Shown here: positions 43,694 through 52,408 of the stretch, in pieces
How the letters are laid out: the number at the start of each line of letters is the position of its first letter
Position numbering within the stretch: position 1 is the stretch's first letter
Source: Paratractidigestivibacter faecalis
Lineage (GTDB): Bacteria > Actinomycetota > Coriobacteriia > Coriobacteriales > Atopobiaceae
DNA: 64,000 nucleotides
Reading direction: 5' to 3'
Assembly (NCBI RefSeq): GCF_003416765.1
Contig: NZ_QSNG01000001.1
Location: 1,452,742 to 1,516,741 of the forward strand
Program-made: the position numbers and the translations under genes
Notes under the pieces: model-generated
The model's database searches: none
The model's input: only the letters and a program-made list of their open reading frames with translations
Told to the model about the DNA's origin: nothing

Positions 43694-43990
43694 ATGGTCA
43701 CGCTCAACGTCTACGTCGACATCGAGCCGATGTCCAAGATACAGAACATGCTGCTCGTGTCGCCGAGCCTGTGGCGCGGCTACCTCAGCCTGAGGGTTGA
43801 CCCTGGCCCCATGTTCCAGCAGAAGATCCGCGAGGCGATCGAGACGCTCGAAGCGTTCGGCTACGGCATCTCCGAGCCGGACGACCGCAACGTCCTCATC
43901 CGAGACGTGCAGACGATCAGCAGCCTCTATCCCACCGAGTACGCCGCTGTTCTGGGGGCCATCCCGACCGAGGCGACCGTGGTCGAGTAG
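43694..43990 (+). CDS. Uncharacterised 98-residue protein
   Basis: ATG at 43694 after GAGGGAAA. Reads MVTLNVYVDIEPMSKIQNML, FQQKIREAIETLEAFGYGIS and RDVQTISSLYPTEYAAVLGA, ending VVE. Soluble, mixed alpha/beta. Family not recognised. It lies alone between repeat copy D and restriction-modification remnants. Confidence 0.5.
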   Translation: MVTLNVYVDIEPMSKIQNMLLVSPSLWRGYLSLRVDPGPMFQQKIREAIETLEAFGYGISEPDDRNVLIRDVQTISSLYPTEYAAVLGAIPTEATVVE

Positions 43991-44178
43991 AGGCTGAGGC
44001 TGGCGCTTTCCCAAATCCATAGTGCAAGTACGGGAATGTGGAATCGCGTTTAGATAGATTCTACTCGGCCTTCTCGGTGACGCAAATGCGGCACGGGTTT
44101 CCGCGAACGCAGATGCCCGTGCCCTTCCTTTTATGATTATGCAAAGAGTCTACGCGAATGTAGATGAGGCCTCGCGGT

Positions 44179-44742
44179 TCAGGCCGGCAATTTTCCGCCG
44201 CGCCGCCCATATGGCCCTCGAAGAGTTCGCAACCGTAACAAACGTTGGGAGGCCTTTAGCGGCAGCCCTGGTTCCTTCGGACTATTCGGTTCCGATCGCT
44301 TGCGCGGGAAGTCGAGCAGGCGGTCGCAGTAGTACCCGTACTGCGCCCGGCGTGCCTCGGTCTCGGCAGGGATACCGTCGGTGAGCGGTTTCGTTAGGGT
44401 GTCGAAGCGGTCGAGGATGTCGACGACCTTCTGCTGTGTTTCGAGGGATGGGACGGGAATCTCGACTCTCGCTAAGTCCACAGGCGCGACTTCGATTACC
44501 TTTGTCCCTTTCGCCACCTTTCGTTTTGATATCTGAGAGTCCTAAGCAGTAGCTAAATATGCTAGATATCTCGGGATAATGCTTTCAGTCGCATACGCGC
44601 AAGAGTGCCCGCTGATTGCAAGCGGCTGTTCGCCTTCCCACACCAATGGCGTGCAGACATCTTCGATATTCTCGCTCGTTATGGCAAAAATCACGTCTCC
44701 AGGGTTTGCCTTTTTCGATTTAACGTATTGCTCTTCAGATCA
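44179..44742 (-). pseudogene. hsdS: Type I restriction specificity subunit (hsdS) C-terminal fragment
   Basis: EEQYVKSKKANPGDVIFAIT and ENIEDVCTPLVWEGEQPLAI, SGHSCAYATESIIPRYLAYL, then a TAG (44542-44544), then in the same frame ISKRKVAKGTKVIEVAPVDL and ARVEIPVPSLETQQKVVDIL with FDTLTKPLTDGIPAETEARR. This is the second target-recognition domain and the conserved distal helix of HsdS. The first half and hsdR/hsdM are absent; the fragment starts exactly where a tetR fragment ends. Confidence 0.8.
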
Positions 44743-44836
44743 TCGTTGTGTGCTCGTAGCCGCACTCCACGAAGAGCCGCTCGGCAACGTCGAGAATCTT
44801 CTCGACCGTCTCCTCCGGGCACTTATTGCGTGCCAC
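44735..44836 (-). pseudogene. TetR-family regulator N-terminal fragment
   Basis: GTG at 44836 after GGAGGTG, encoding 33 residues VARNKCPEETVEKILDVAER then LFVECGYEHTTMI and a stop. This is the first helix and the beginning of the helix-turn-helix of a TetR repressor; normally TT..DI....G.T.G..Y.HF follows. The rest was lost by a junction to hsdS DNA. It is divergent from the ABC transporter operon at 45032, which it may once have controlled. Confidence 0.65.
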
Positions 44837-45031
44837 GGGCACCTCCGTCCTTATTGTCGCGATAAACACACCATGAGTGGCGTGCGGGTCGAGAAGGGCT
44901 GGCGCCAAAAGAGCCCAACGGCCGTTACGGCTTCGTTAGAAACGCGCCCCACCATGGATGGTGAACCCGAAAGGTAAGGCGCGTGGGCACGGCGACTCGG
45001 CCCGCGCGCCCGGAAGAGAAAGGATAAACCC

Positions 45032-45760
45032 ATGGGTTACATGCTCGAGACGCGCGGGCTCACCAAGCGCTTCGGCCGCGGCGACCAGGCGCAGGACGCC
45101 GTGGGCGACGTGAGCCTTCATATCCGCGAGGGCGAGGTGTACGGGCTGCTCGGCCCCAACGGCGCCGGCAAGTCAACAACGCTCAAGATGATCTGCGGGA
45201 TGCTGCGGCCGACGGCCGGGGAGATCCTCTTTGCCGGGCACGCCTGGCGCCGCGAGGACCTCTACGCAATCGGCAGCCTCATCGAGGAGGCGCCGCTCTA
45301 CCCCAACCTCACCGCGCGCGAGAACCTGCGCGTGCGCACCACGCTGCTGGGCCTTCCCGAGAGCCGCGTAGATGAGGTGCTCGCCGCCGTGGACCTCGCG
45401 GACACCGGGAAGAAGCGCGCCGGGCGCTTCTCGATGGGCATGCGGCAGCGCCTGGGGCTCGCGCTGGCGCTAATCGCCCGGCCACGCCTGCTCGTGCTCG
45501 ACGAGCCCACCAACGGACTCGACCCCATCGGCATCGAGGAGCTGCGCGACCAGATCCGCGGCTTCGCGGCGGCGGGCACGACGGTGATCGTCTCGAGCCA
45601 CATCCTCTCCGAGGTGCAGCAGATGGCGGACACCATCGGCATCATCTACGGGGGGCGCCTCGCCTACGAGGATGCGCTTCGACCCGGGCAGGACCTCGAG
45701 GAACTCTTCATGAGCGTCTGCCGAGAGGGGCGACGAGCGCGCGGGGAGGTGGCGGCATGA
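45032..45760 (+). CDS. Lantibiotic-immunity-type ABC transporter ATPase (LanF/BcrA-like)
   Basis: 242 residues. Walker A GPNGAGKST, Q-loop replaced by the family's SLIEEAPLYPNLTARENL, signature FSMGMRQRLGLA, Walker B LLVLDEPTNGLDP and H-loop SSHILSEV identify the BcrA/LanF group, which removes lantibiotics or bacitracin from the membrane. The ATG at 45032 is preceded by GAAAGG. First of six tightly overlapping genes: ATPase, two permeases, YxeA-like protein, regulator, kinase. Very GC-rich. Confidence 0.9.
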   Translation: MGYMLETRGLTKRFGRGDQAQDAVGDVSLHIREGEVYGLLGPNGAGKSTTLKMICGMLRPTAGEILFAGHAWRREDLYAIGSLIEEAPLYPNLTARENLRVRTTLLGLPESRVDEVLAAVDLADTGKKRAGRFSMGMRQRLGLALALIARPRLLVLDEPTNGLDPIGIEELRDQIRGFAAAGTTVIVSSHILSEVQQMADTIGIIYGGRLAYEDALRPGQDLEELFMSVCREGRRARGEVAA

Positions 45761-46527
45761 CGGGCGAGAAAGGCGGCCTGCTCGCGGGCCTGCGCGCTGA
45801 GGCCCTGAAGTCGCGCCACGCGGCACCGGTTCGCCTGGCCGTGCTCATGGCGCTGCCGATGCCGCTGCTCGGCGCGATGCCCTACCGAGGCGTGCAGATC
45901 TTCAGCGCGTGGAACTACTGGTACGCGCTCTTCCTGCCCGTGGCTCTCTCGCTCGTGGTGGCTTGCGTCGCGCGCGCGGACGCGCGCACGCGGATGCGGG
46001 GGCTTCTGGGCCTGGGCTTCCCGCTCGGGCGCACCTGGTGGGCCAAGGCGCTCTGGTGCCTCGCGCTCTGCGCGCTCTCGAACCTCGTGGTCTTCGGCAT
46101 CTACCTCGCGGGCTCGGCGTTCTCCTCGCAGGGCCTCACGGCCGCGGGCACGCTCACGATGCTCCTCTGCGCGCTCGCCAACACGGTGACCGCGGCGTGG
46201 ATGATCCCCGCGGGGCTCTTCCTCACGGCGCGGCTCGGCATGCTCGCGGGCATCTTCTGCCCGCTCGCCGCGCAGCTCGTGGGTGGGTTCGCCTGGTCGC
46301 TGGTGCCGCTGCCGCAGCTCTTTCCGCCGTCGGCGAGCATGGTCATCCCCACGAGCTTCATTCCCGTGCTGCCGAGCGGCGAGCCACTCGCGGCGGACAT
46401 GGCGCTCGGCGGGGCGCTCGCGGCGGACGGCATGCTCACGCTGGCGGGCCTTGCGGTCTGTGCGCTCGCGTTCGCCGCGCTCACGGCGGCGGGCGCGGCC
46501 TGGTTCGCGCGCTCCGAGGAGAGGTGA
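45757..46527 (+). CDS. ABC permease (LanE/MutE-like)
   Basis: 256 residues with six hydrophobic helices; ATG at 45757 overlaps the ATPase stop (ATGA). Layout and the opening LRAEALKSRHAAPVRLAVLM, with ARTRMRGLLGLGFPLGRTWW and KALWCLALCALSNL, follow the LanE/MutE immunity permeases, where short cytoplasmic motifs contact the ATPase. The extreme GC content gives many Ala and Leu codons. Confidence 0.85.
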   Translation: MTGEKGGLLAGLRAEALKSRHAAPVRLAVLMALPMPLLGAMPYRGVQIFSAWNYWYALFLPVALSLVVACVARADARTRMRGLLGLGFPLGRTWWAKALWCLALCALSNLVVFGIYLAGSAFSSQGLTAAGTLTMLLCALANTVTAAWMIPAGLFLTARLGMLAGIFCPLAAQLVGGFAWSLVPLPQLFPPSASMVIPTSFIPVLPSGEPLAADMALGGALAADGMLTLAGLAVCALAFAALTAAGAAWFARSEER

Positions 46528-47342
46528 TGGCCGTGACACGACTCTCCGACCCGACGCCGCGCATGACTCTCCCGCGGGCCCTGCTCTCCGAGGCCCTGCG
46601 CCTGGCGCGCTCCCCGCTCGCGGCGGCGCACCTCGTCTGCGGCCTGGCAGCCGGTCTTGCCTGCGGCGAGTACTTCTCCGTAACCCGATGGGACCCGGCG
46701 CTGGGCGCGGACGCCTACGCCCAGTTCCTCGGCGCCCTCATGCCGCTCATGTCCGCCATCGTCTGCGGGCTCGCCGTGGACGAGGAGCGCGCTGCCGGGC
46801 GCCTCGCCAACCTCACGGCGGTCCCCTCGCGCGGGCGCGCCGTCGCGGCGAAGCTGCTCGCCCTTGCGGCGCTCGGCGCGGGCGCGCTGGCCGTGGCGCT
46901 CGGCGTGTTCGGGGCCGTGCTCGCCGTCGCCGGGCGCCTGCCGCTCGGGCCCGCTCCGCTTGCGGCCGCCTGGGCGGGCATCGTGCTGGGCAGCCTGCCC
47001 CTCTACGCGCTGGGGCTCGGCGTGGCCCTGCGCCTCGGCCGCAACGCCGCCATCGGCGCCGGCGCGGCGGGGATGCTCCTCGCGTTCTTCTCAGTGGGCG
47101 GGCTTGCGCACGGCCTCATGACCGGCGAGCTCACCGGTGCCCTGGCGACGCCCCTGAGCTGGGTGCCGCTCGCCTGGCCCGCGCGCCTGGGGTCGCTCGG
47201 GGTAGAGGCCTTCATCGACGCCGCACGCGCGGCGGGCCCTCTCCTCACGACGGCGCTCGCTGGCCTCGTGCTCACCCTGGCAACCGCCGCCGTCCTTATC
47301 GCCTGGTTCTGCCGCTTCGAGGACGGGAGGGCAGATGCGTAG
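46527..47342 (+). CDS. ABC permease (LanG/MutG-like)
   Basis: 271 residues, six predicted helices. The start ATG at 46527 shares its A with the preceding TGA. LLSEALRLARSPLAAAHLVC, then CGLAVDEERAAGRLANLTAV and PSRGRAVAAKLLALAALGAG match the second immunity permease, MutG/EpiG. It pairs with the upstream permease to form the pore of the LanFEG exporter. Overlaps the YxeA-like gene by eight bases. Confidence 0.85.
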   Translation: MAVTRLSDPTPRMTLPRALLSEALRLARSPLAAAHLVCGLAAGLACGEYFSVTRWDPALGADAYAQFLGALMPLMSAIVCGLAVDEERAAGRLANLTAVPSRGRAVAAKLLALAALGAGALAVALGVFGAVLAVAGRLPLGPAPLAAAWAGIVLGSLPLYALGLGVALRLGRNAAIGAGAAGMLLAFFSVGGLAHGLMTGELTGALATPLSWVPLAWPARLGSLGVEAFIDAARAAGPLLTTALAGLVLTLATAAVLIAWFCRFEDGRADA

Positions 47343-47736
47343 GAAGCCACTCGCCGCCGTGCTCGCCCTCCTCTCCGCAGCGCTCGTCCTGGGCGGGAAT
47401 GCCCTGCTCGACGCTGGCTGGGGGTCGGCGCTGCGCTCGATCGCCGATCGCGTGCTGCCCAACCCTGAGATCGCCATGTGGGCGCCCGCGCCCGAGCCCG
47501 GCAGCCACGCGAGCTCCTACGCCGACGCCACCGGGGCGGGGGCGAACTACGTCTACCTGGTGGACGCGGCGGACGACAGGGGCAATATCCGAGAGCTCCA
47601 GCTCATCTTCTTTGGGCGGGAGTCGGACGGCGAGGGCTGGCTCGAGATCGAGGCGCGCGGCGGCTCGGGCGTGCGCTACCGCGCGTGCAACGCGGCCGAG
47701 GCACCCGCGGCTGCGCGCGGGGCGCTGGACCGCTGA
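47335..47736 (+). CDS. YxeA-family (DUF1093-like) exported protein
   Basis: 133 residues: short N-terminal signal-anchor (LAAVLALLSAALVLGGNALL), then a small beta domain NYVYLVDAADDRGNIRELQL and IFFGRESDGEGWLEIEARGG, RYRACNAAEAP. In YxeA proteins the same order Y.......G....Y.......LK...K....V..WE....P is found. YxeA-like genes accompany bacitracin and lantibiotic ABC pumps and two-component systems. Overlap with the upstream permease indicates translational coupling. Confidence 0.65.
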   Translation: MRRKPLAAVLALLSAALVLGGNALLDAGWGSALRSIADRVLPNPEIAMWAPAPEPGSHASSYADATGAGANYVYLVDAADDRGNIRELQLIFFGRESDGEGWLEIEARGGSGVRYRACNAAEAPAAARGALDR

Positions 47737-47781
47737 GCGCGGCGCAAGTACAATGCCGACGGGAGTTTCAGGAGGTCGAAC

Positions 47782-48444
47782 ATGGCGAGGATACTGGCAG
47801 TGGATGATGAGCGGGCGATTCTCGACGCGCTCGCGCGCGTCCTCGGCCGCGACGGCCATGAGGTCGTCAAGGTAGCGGACCCGACGGCGGTCCCGGGGAC
47901 GGACCTCTCGCGCTTCGACCTCGTGCTCTGCGACGTCATGATGCCGGGGCTCGACGGCTTCGAGCTCGTGCGGCAGATCCGCCCGGACTTCGACGGGCCC
48001 ATCATCTTCCTGACCGCGCGCGTGGCCGAGGAGGACGCCGTGGCCGGCTACGGCCTGGGCGCCGACGACTACGTCCGCAAGCCCTTCGGGGCCGCGGAGC
48101 TGCGCGCCAAGGTCGCGGCCCATCTACGCCGTGAGCGCCGGCCGCGCTCGCACGCCCTCTCCTTCGGGGAGGTGCGGATCGACCTCGGGGCGCGCGAGGT
48201 CGCCGTGGGTGGCGAGGCCGTGCCGCTCACGCCCACCGAGTACGCCATCTGCGAGTACCTCGCCCGCCACCCCGGGCAGGTCATGAGCCGCGCGCAGATC
48301 CGCGAGGCGGTGCTCGGCTGGGAGAGCGACGCCGACGACGCGGCTATATCCATGCAGGTCAGCCGCGCCCGGAGGAAACTCTCCGAGGCCGGCGCCGATC
48401 CGATCGCGACCGTCTGGGGGATGGGGTACAAGTGGCAGCTCTGA
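47782..48444 (+). CDS. OmpR-family response regulator (LanR-like)
   Basis: 220 residues; ATG after CAGGAGG. Receiver with D8/D9, phospho-Asp51 in LVLCDVMMP, Thr in IIFLTAR and Lys in YVRKPF; winged helix with PLTPTEYAICEYLARHPGQV and MQVSRARRKLSEAG. Predicted to switch on the upstream ABC genes when peptide antibiotic is sensed. It overlaps the kinase gene by 13 bases if the GTG start of the latter is used. Confidence 0.92.
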   Translation: MARILAVDDERAILDALARVLGRDGHEVVKVADPTAVPGTDLSRFDLVLCDVMMPGLDGFELVRQIRPDFDGPIIFLTARVAEEDAVAGYGLGADDYVRKPFGAAELRAKVAAHLRRERRPRSHALSFGEVRIDLGAREVAVGGEAVPLTPTEYAICEYLARHPGQVMSRAQIREAVLGWESDADDAAISMQVSRARRKLSEAGADPIATVWGMGYKWQL

Positions 48445-49859
48445 GGACCGGGGCGCGAGGTCGCGGGGGCATGCCGCTCTCCTTCGTCATCGCGCGCTAC
48501 TTCGCCTACGCGTTCGCGGCGGTCGCTACGGCGTGGCTCGCCTCGTTCATGGCGCTCTCCGCGGCAATCAACGCGGGCTTCGTCTACGAGGCAAGCTGGG
48601 GGCCGGCCAATGCGCGCGAGGTCGCGGAGGGCCTGGCACGCGACGGCGTCTGCGGGCAGCAGGACGTGCCGACGGCGTACCGCTACCTCATCCTGAACAA
48701 GGACGGATACGTGCTGATGACAGACCTCGAGGGCACGCGGCTCGAGGGCGCGGCGGAAATGGCCCGTGCGGCACTCGCCGCGGATCCGGGCACAGTGGAG
48801 ATCGAGGGCGGGGGCTCGGGCCTCACCTACGCCGCGTTCCCGCTCAAGGGCGGCGGGGCCTGCGCACTCGTCAGCGAATACCTGCCGCAGTGGGTCTCGC
48901 GCGACCTCGCCGGCCTGCTTCCCAACCCGCAGAACCTCATGCTCGTCGGCGCCGCGGCGGGAAGCGCGCTCGCGCTCGCGCTCGTGGCGCGCCGCGCGAG
49001 CCGCGTGATCTCGCGCAAGATGGCGCCGCTCGCGGAGGCGGCGGGGCGCGTCGGCGCGGGGGAGCTCGACTTCGCGGTCGGCAGCACCAACGTGCGCGAG
49101 GTGAACGACGTCCTCGCCGCGATGGACGCCATGCGGGCCTCCCTCGCCGAGTCGCTCGAGGCCCGCTGGGCCGCGGAGCGGGGGCAACGCGAGCAGGTGG
49201 CGTCGCTCGCCCACGACCTCAAGACGCCGCTCACCGTGCTGCGCGCCAACGCTGACTTCGTGGCGGAGGAGCTGGAAGACGAGAAAGACGCCGACCTCGC
49301 GGCCGCCGCGCGCGACATAGCCGGCAGTGTCGAAAGGCTCGACGGCTACGTGCGCCTGCTCATCGAGGCCTCGCGCGGGTCCGGCGGGGCGGAGAGGGCC
49401 CCCATGCGGCCGGCCGAGCTCTGCGAACAGGTCCTCGCCGAGGCCGCCCAGATCGCCCGGGCGCGAGGCGTGACGCTCGATGCGGCCACGGGCCCCGCTG
49501 TCGCGGGCGCGCCCGAGGCCCCGCTCGACCGAACCGCCCTGGCGCGAGCCGCCGCAAACCTTGTGGCCAACGCCGCCGAGCACGCGCGCTCGCGCGTGGC
49601 GGTCTCCTGCGACGTCACGGGTGGGCACCTCGTCATCGAGGTGGCCGACGACGGACCGGGCTTCTCTCCCGCCGCCCTCGAACGCGGCTGCGAGCGCCTC
49701 TTCACAGACGACTCCTCCCGCTCCTCGCGCGACGGAGGCCGCCACTACGGGCTCGGCCTCCACGCCGCCTCCGAGGCCGCGAGCGCCCACGGGGGCTCCG
49801 TCTCGCTCGCCAACAGCCCCTCGGGCGGCGCGGTGGCCACCATCGCGGTCCCCCTGTGA
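48432..49859 (+). CDS. Sensor histidine kinase (LanK-like)
   Basis: 475 residues from GTG 48432; an ATG at 48471 is an equally plausible start. Two membrane helices (~22-48 and ~168-188) with a ~120-residue outer domain, HAMP, then HisKA with SLAHDLKTPLTVLRANADFV (His261) and HATPase_c with NLVANAAEHA, VADDGPGF and HYGLGLHAASEAA. The HDLKTPL form of the H-box is typical of the SpaK/NisK/BcrS-type kinases that sense antimicrobial peptides. Last gene of the module; a hairpin follows. Confidence 0.92.
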   Translation: MAALRTGARGRGGMPLSFVIARYFAYAFAAVATAWLASFMALSAAINAGFVYEASWGPANAREVAEGLARDGVCGQQDVPTAYRYLILNKDGYVLMTDLEGTRLEGAAEMARAALAADPGTVEIEGGGSGLTYAAFPLKGGGACALVSEYLPQWVSRDLAGLLPNPQNLMLVGAAAGSALALALVARRASRVISRKMAPLAEAAGRVGAGELDFAVGSTNVREVNDVLAAMDAMRASLAESLEARWAAERGQREQVASLAHDLKTPLTVLRANADFVAEELEDEKDADLAAAARDIAGSVERLDGYVRLLIEASRGSGGAERAPMRPAELCEQVLAEAAQIARARGVTLDAATGPAVAGAPEAPLDRTALARAAANLVANAAEHARSRVAVSCDVTGGHLVIEVADDGPGFSPAALERGCERLFTDDSSRSSRDGGRHYGLGLHAASEAASAHGGSVSLANSPSGGAVATIAVPL

Positions 49860-49884
49860 GGGCCTGACGACTCAGGCCCTCACA
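49855..49884 (+). terminator. Perfect 13-bp hairpin at the end of the LanFEG-like operon
   Basis: TGTGAGGGCCTGA-CGAC-TCAGGCCCTCACA, overlapping the kinase stop codon. Very stable, but no T run follows, so it may act as a mRNA-end or bidirectional barrier rather than a classical terminator. Confidence 0.6.
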
Positions 49885-49946
49885 CCGGCGTGCCTCGCAA
49901 TCAAACGCTTCCCGGATAATAATGCCCGTTGCGGGGATCGCCCTGT

Positions 49947-50240
49947 CTAGTCGCCGCCCACGTGCATGAGCATGTCGGCGATGCGAGTCGCCATCTCGTC
50001 CGCCGCTGCACGGATGTTGGCGACCCAGGACGCAAGGCCGGCCTGATCGGATGCCTCCGCCTCAAGCACGTTGCAGTTCGCGGTCACCGCCGTGAGCGGG
50101 GTGACGAGGCCGTGCGAGGCGGTGCAAACAAACGCGCGCTCCCGCGCCTCGGCCTCCGCCACCGGTCGCAGGACGCGTCCCGTTGCCGACCACGCCACGG
50201 TGAGCCCCCAAAAAGCCGAAGCGATCGGCGTCACTCGCTT
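49947..50240 (-). pseudogene. Histidine kinase fragment
   Basis: FWGLTVAWSATGRVLRPVAE, then RERAFVCTASHGLVTPLTAV and NCNVLEAEASDQAGLASWVA, ending in a stop after MLMHVGGD. It matches a HAMP end and HisKA dimerisation helix (usual F...SHELKTPLT), with the Glu-Leu-Lys after His changed to Gly-Leu-Val. The catalytic domain is missing. Remnant of another two-component system. Confidence 0.6.
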
Positions 50241-50242
50241 CG

Positions 50243-50878
50243 CTAAATCAATTTTATGGGATGGCGAATCACGGTCTTGAGCTTCTCCGGCGCGCACTTG
50301 CGTGGGTCGGAGAGGTAGATCTCGTGATGGAGGCGGGATTCGGAGAAGTCGGGGGCGTAGCCCTGCTCCGCCGCGAATGCGCGCATGGCGTCTATGGTTG
50401 CCGGTTCGCCGTCGTAGGGCCCGGTGTGCATGCATTGAACGCAAAGGCCCTCGTCAACCCTCAGCAGCTCGACCGCCGAGAAGTCCAGCTTCTTCTTGGC
50501 GGCGGCTTCCGAAACTGCCCAGTCGAAATCCTCGCGAGTGACGAAATCGGGCAGGCGGATGCATGAGATGAAGCTGAAGTCGTCCTTCCGCGCATAATCG
50601 ATTTCGCCATCGGCGCGGTCTTGCCACCAGAAGCCCTCGAGCGGCGGCACGACGAAGTCGAAATAGCCTTCAATTTCCCGCGGGCCCTTCTTCGACATCT
50701 TGATGGTATAGGCGACGCCGTAGAGCAGCGGCAACGCGTTCTGGTACTCGCCGCCCTCGGCATTGGGATCGCCCTTGCCCCGCACGGCGACGTAGCTCAT
50801 GGGCGGAACGGTTACGACATTCGGCTTGCCCGACGGCCTGTAGAGCTCTCTGAACTCCTTCTTGAAATCGTATGCCAT
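50243..50878 (-). CDS. GyrI-like small-molecule-binding domain protein
   Basis: 211 residues; ATG at 50878 after AGGGAGGG. MAYDFKKEFRELYRPSGKPN, then VTVPPMSYVAVRGKGDPNAE and YQNALPLLYGVAYTIKMSKK, later LCVQCMHTGPYDGEPATIDA and HHEIYLSDPRKCAPEKLKTV are hallmarks of the GyrI-like effector-binding family widespread in Firmicutes and Actinobacteria. Such proteins bind, and some hydrolyse, small toxic compounds. Monocistronic. Confidence 0.85.
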   Translation of the reverse strand: MAYDFKKEFRELYRPSGKPNVVTVPPMSYVAVRGKGDPNAEGGEYQNALPLLYGVAYTIKMSKKGPREIEGYFDFVVPPLEGFWWQDRADGEIDYARKDDFSFISCIRLPDFVTREDFDWAVSEAAAKKKLDFSAVELLRVDEGLCVQCMHTGPYDGEPATIDAMRAFAAEQGYAPDFSESRLHHEIYLSDPRKCAPEKLKTVIRHPIKLI

Positions 50879-51244
50879 CGCAACAGCCCTCCCTGAGCTT
50901 GGGTTTCCGCCGATATCGGCTCAAATATAGCAATGGGCGCGGCTTCGGAGGAAACCGCGCCCATTGGTAGGCATTATAACATGTAATCGAACGCTTGTTC
51001 TATTCCCACTCAGTAATCAAATCGTGCACTTCCATAGCCTCTCGTCTACGTGGTGTACCGTCGTCTCCCCTCTTATTAGAGTTGGGCGATTTTCAGGCAC
51101 CCGAGCTGAACTCAAATTGAAATCAACGACGCCTTATCGGTCGGGGGCTTCCTAGCGAGAATATACAGAGGCGCACATTTCGCAGGGAACCTCCCATTCG
51201 TTATTTTATCGGGATGCTGTCAAGGCGGCGTCAATGCGTTCGAC
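50879..51244. other. Gene-free stretch with a weak att-like word
   Basis: TATTCCCACTCA at 51001-51012 resembles the 12-mer repeat found at 34.9, 38.0, 42.9 and 60.8 kb with two changes; flanking DNA does not match the other copies. Otherwise nothing recognised. Confidence 0.3.
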
Positions 51245-51871
51245 CTACACCTTCTCGCTTTTCGAGGCTTCGTCTGTAGGACCATCGGAATCGATACGGA
51301 ATCGATCGACATACCATTCATCCGAAGCAATTACCTTATGGAGCATCTGGAGATGCAGGTCGACATAGTGGCAGAACGCCTTGCCGCATTCCACGAGAGA
51401 CGCATTGTTGCTCTCGTTGGGCTCGGCTCCAAAATTAAACTCGACCTCATAGCCCTCCCCAGGCACACCCATGCTCGGCAGAATATCAGTGGAGAAGTGG
51501 ACGAATCCAGACGTCACCTTGTATACATCTTTTACCTTTGGATCGGACTTCTCGAGTAAGTCTTGAAGTCTTCCATCGGACATCTTCTCACCCGAGAAAT
51601 CTTTCAGCTTGTTCACAGGCACACCTTGAAACACCTGCTTGAGAAAGTCATCCTGGTCTTCCGCGGCGAATAACGCGAATGTCCGCAGGCAGACTCCAAC
51701 CTGCGCGCGGAGAAGCTGGGCGACGCAAACAAGATTCCTCGACTCGAGCAAGGAGATGAATCCGTCTATCAATCTCATCGCATACTCAGAGGAGGATGCC
51801 AGATATAGATCCCATTGGGTAAAGTCGCCGTTCATGAAGGGAATCATTGCATTGCGCTCGGCGACTCTCAA
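51245..51871 (-). CDS. Uncharacterised, possibly abortive-infection/HEPN-like protein
   Basis: 208 residues from a TTG at 51871; the frame stays open ~10 codons further (EIEQSLSA..) after a TGA, so the 5' end may be trimmed. FISLLESRNLVCVAQLLRAQ, then VCLRTFALFAAEDQDDFLKQ and TSGFVHFSTDI, with late FCHYVDLHLQMLHKVIA, suggest a helical protein like the DUF5677/HEPN-type proteins of defence islands. No R-x4-6-H motif is clear. AT-richer than neighbours. Family uncertain. Confidence 0.5.
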   Translation of the reverse strand: MRVAERNAMIPFMNGDFTQWDLYLASSSEYAMRLIDGFISLLESRNLVCVAQLLRAQVGVCLRTFALFAAEDQDDFLKQVFQGVPVNKLKDFSGEKMSDGRLQDLLEKSDPKVKDVYKVTSGFVHFSTDILPSMGVPGEGYEVEFNFGAEPNESNNASLVECGKAFCHYVDLHLQMLHKVIASDEWYVDRFRIDSDGPTDEASKSEKV

Positions 51872-51988
51872 GGCACTCAGGCTTTGTTCTATTTCTCAGC
51901 TTCTTGTTTGAACCGCTCGCCGTCCAAAATGCCCCCAAATGCTGGCTTCCCAACAAATCAGAAAAAGCAAGAGAGACAGAGATTAGGT

Positions 51989-52084
51989 TCATGCTCCACT
52001 GAACCCGCGCTTCCAGTCGAGGTACTCCTCATCGGAGATCTCCCCGGAGTCCCGTCTCTCGCGCCCCTCACGAAACTGTCCATA
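51989..52084 (-). pseudogene. C-terminal fragment with SHOCT-like tail
   Basis: About 30 codons, QFREGRERRDSGEISDEEYL then DWKRGFSGA and a stop. The EISDEEYLDWK pattern recalls the EITRKEYEDWK tail of the 94-residue protein at 37.2-37.5 kb. No start; likely the end of a deleted gene. The rest of 51872-52408 has no gene I can support. Confidence 0.3.
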
Positions 52085-52408
52085 TCAGTGTAGCCAATCC
52101 ACCGCAAGGCCTCGAAGCGCGCGGCGCCGCTCAGGCGCTGCGCGCCGCCGGCGCCCAAGACCTTCGGCGGCCACGACACGGCCGACCGGTCGTGGGGCGG
52201 TGCGGACTCCTAGTCGGACCTATTCGGTCCACCCATTTGTCCGCACTCCCCCATCGGAAAAGCCACCGCTATGGTCGTCACTTACGATTCAACGACCATC
52301 TCCTGTCATCTTTATGGCGATATAAAGTCTTATGTCATCATATACTTACGAAAACAGTGGACTACCTAGAACGCCCTTACTATCATCACTCGCGTCATCG
52401 GAGACGTC

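Noticed and set aside
48069-49790. 573-codon minus-strand frame
   Set aside because: Antisense of the LanR/LanK-like genes in very GC-rich DNA; no start signal or motif.
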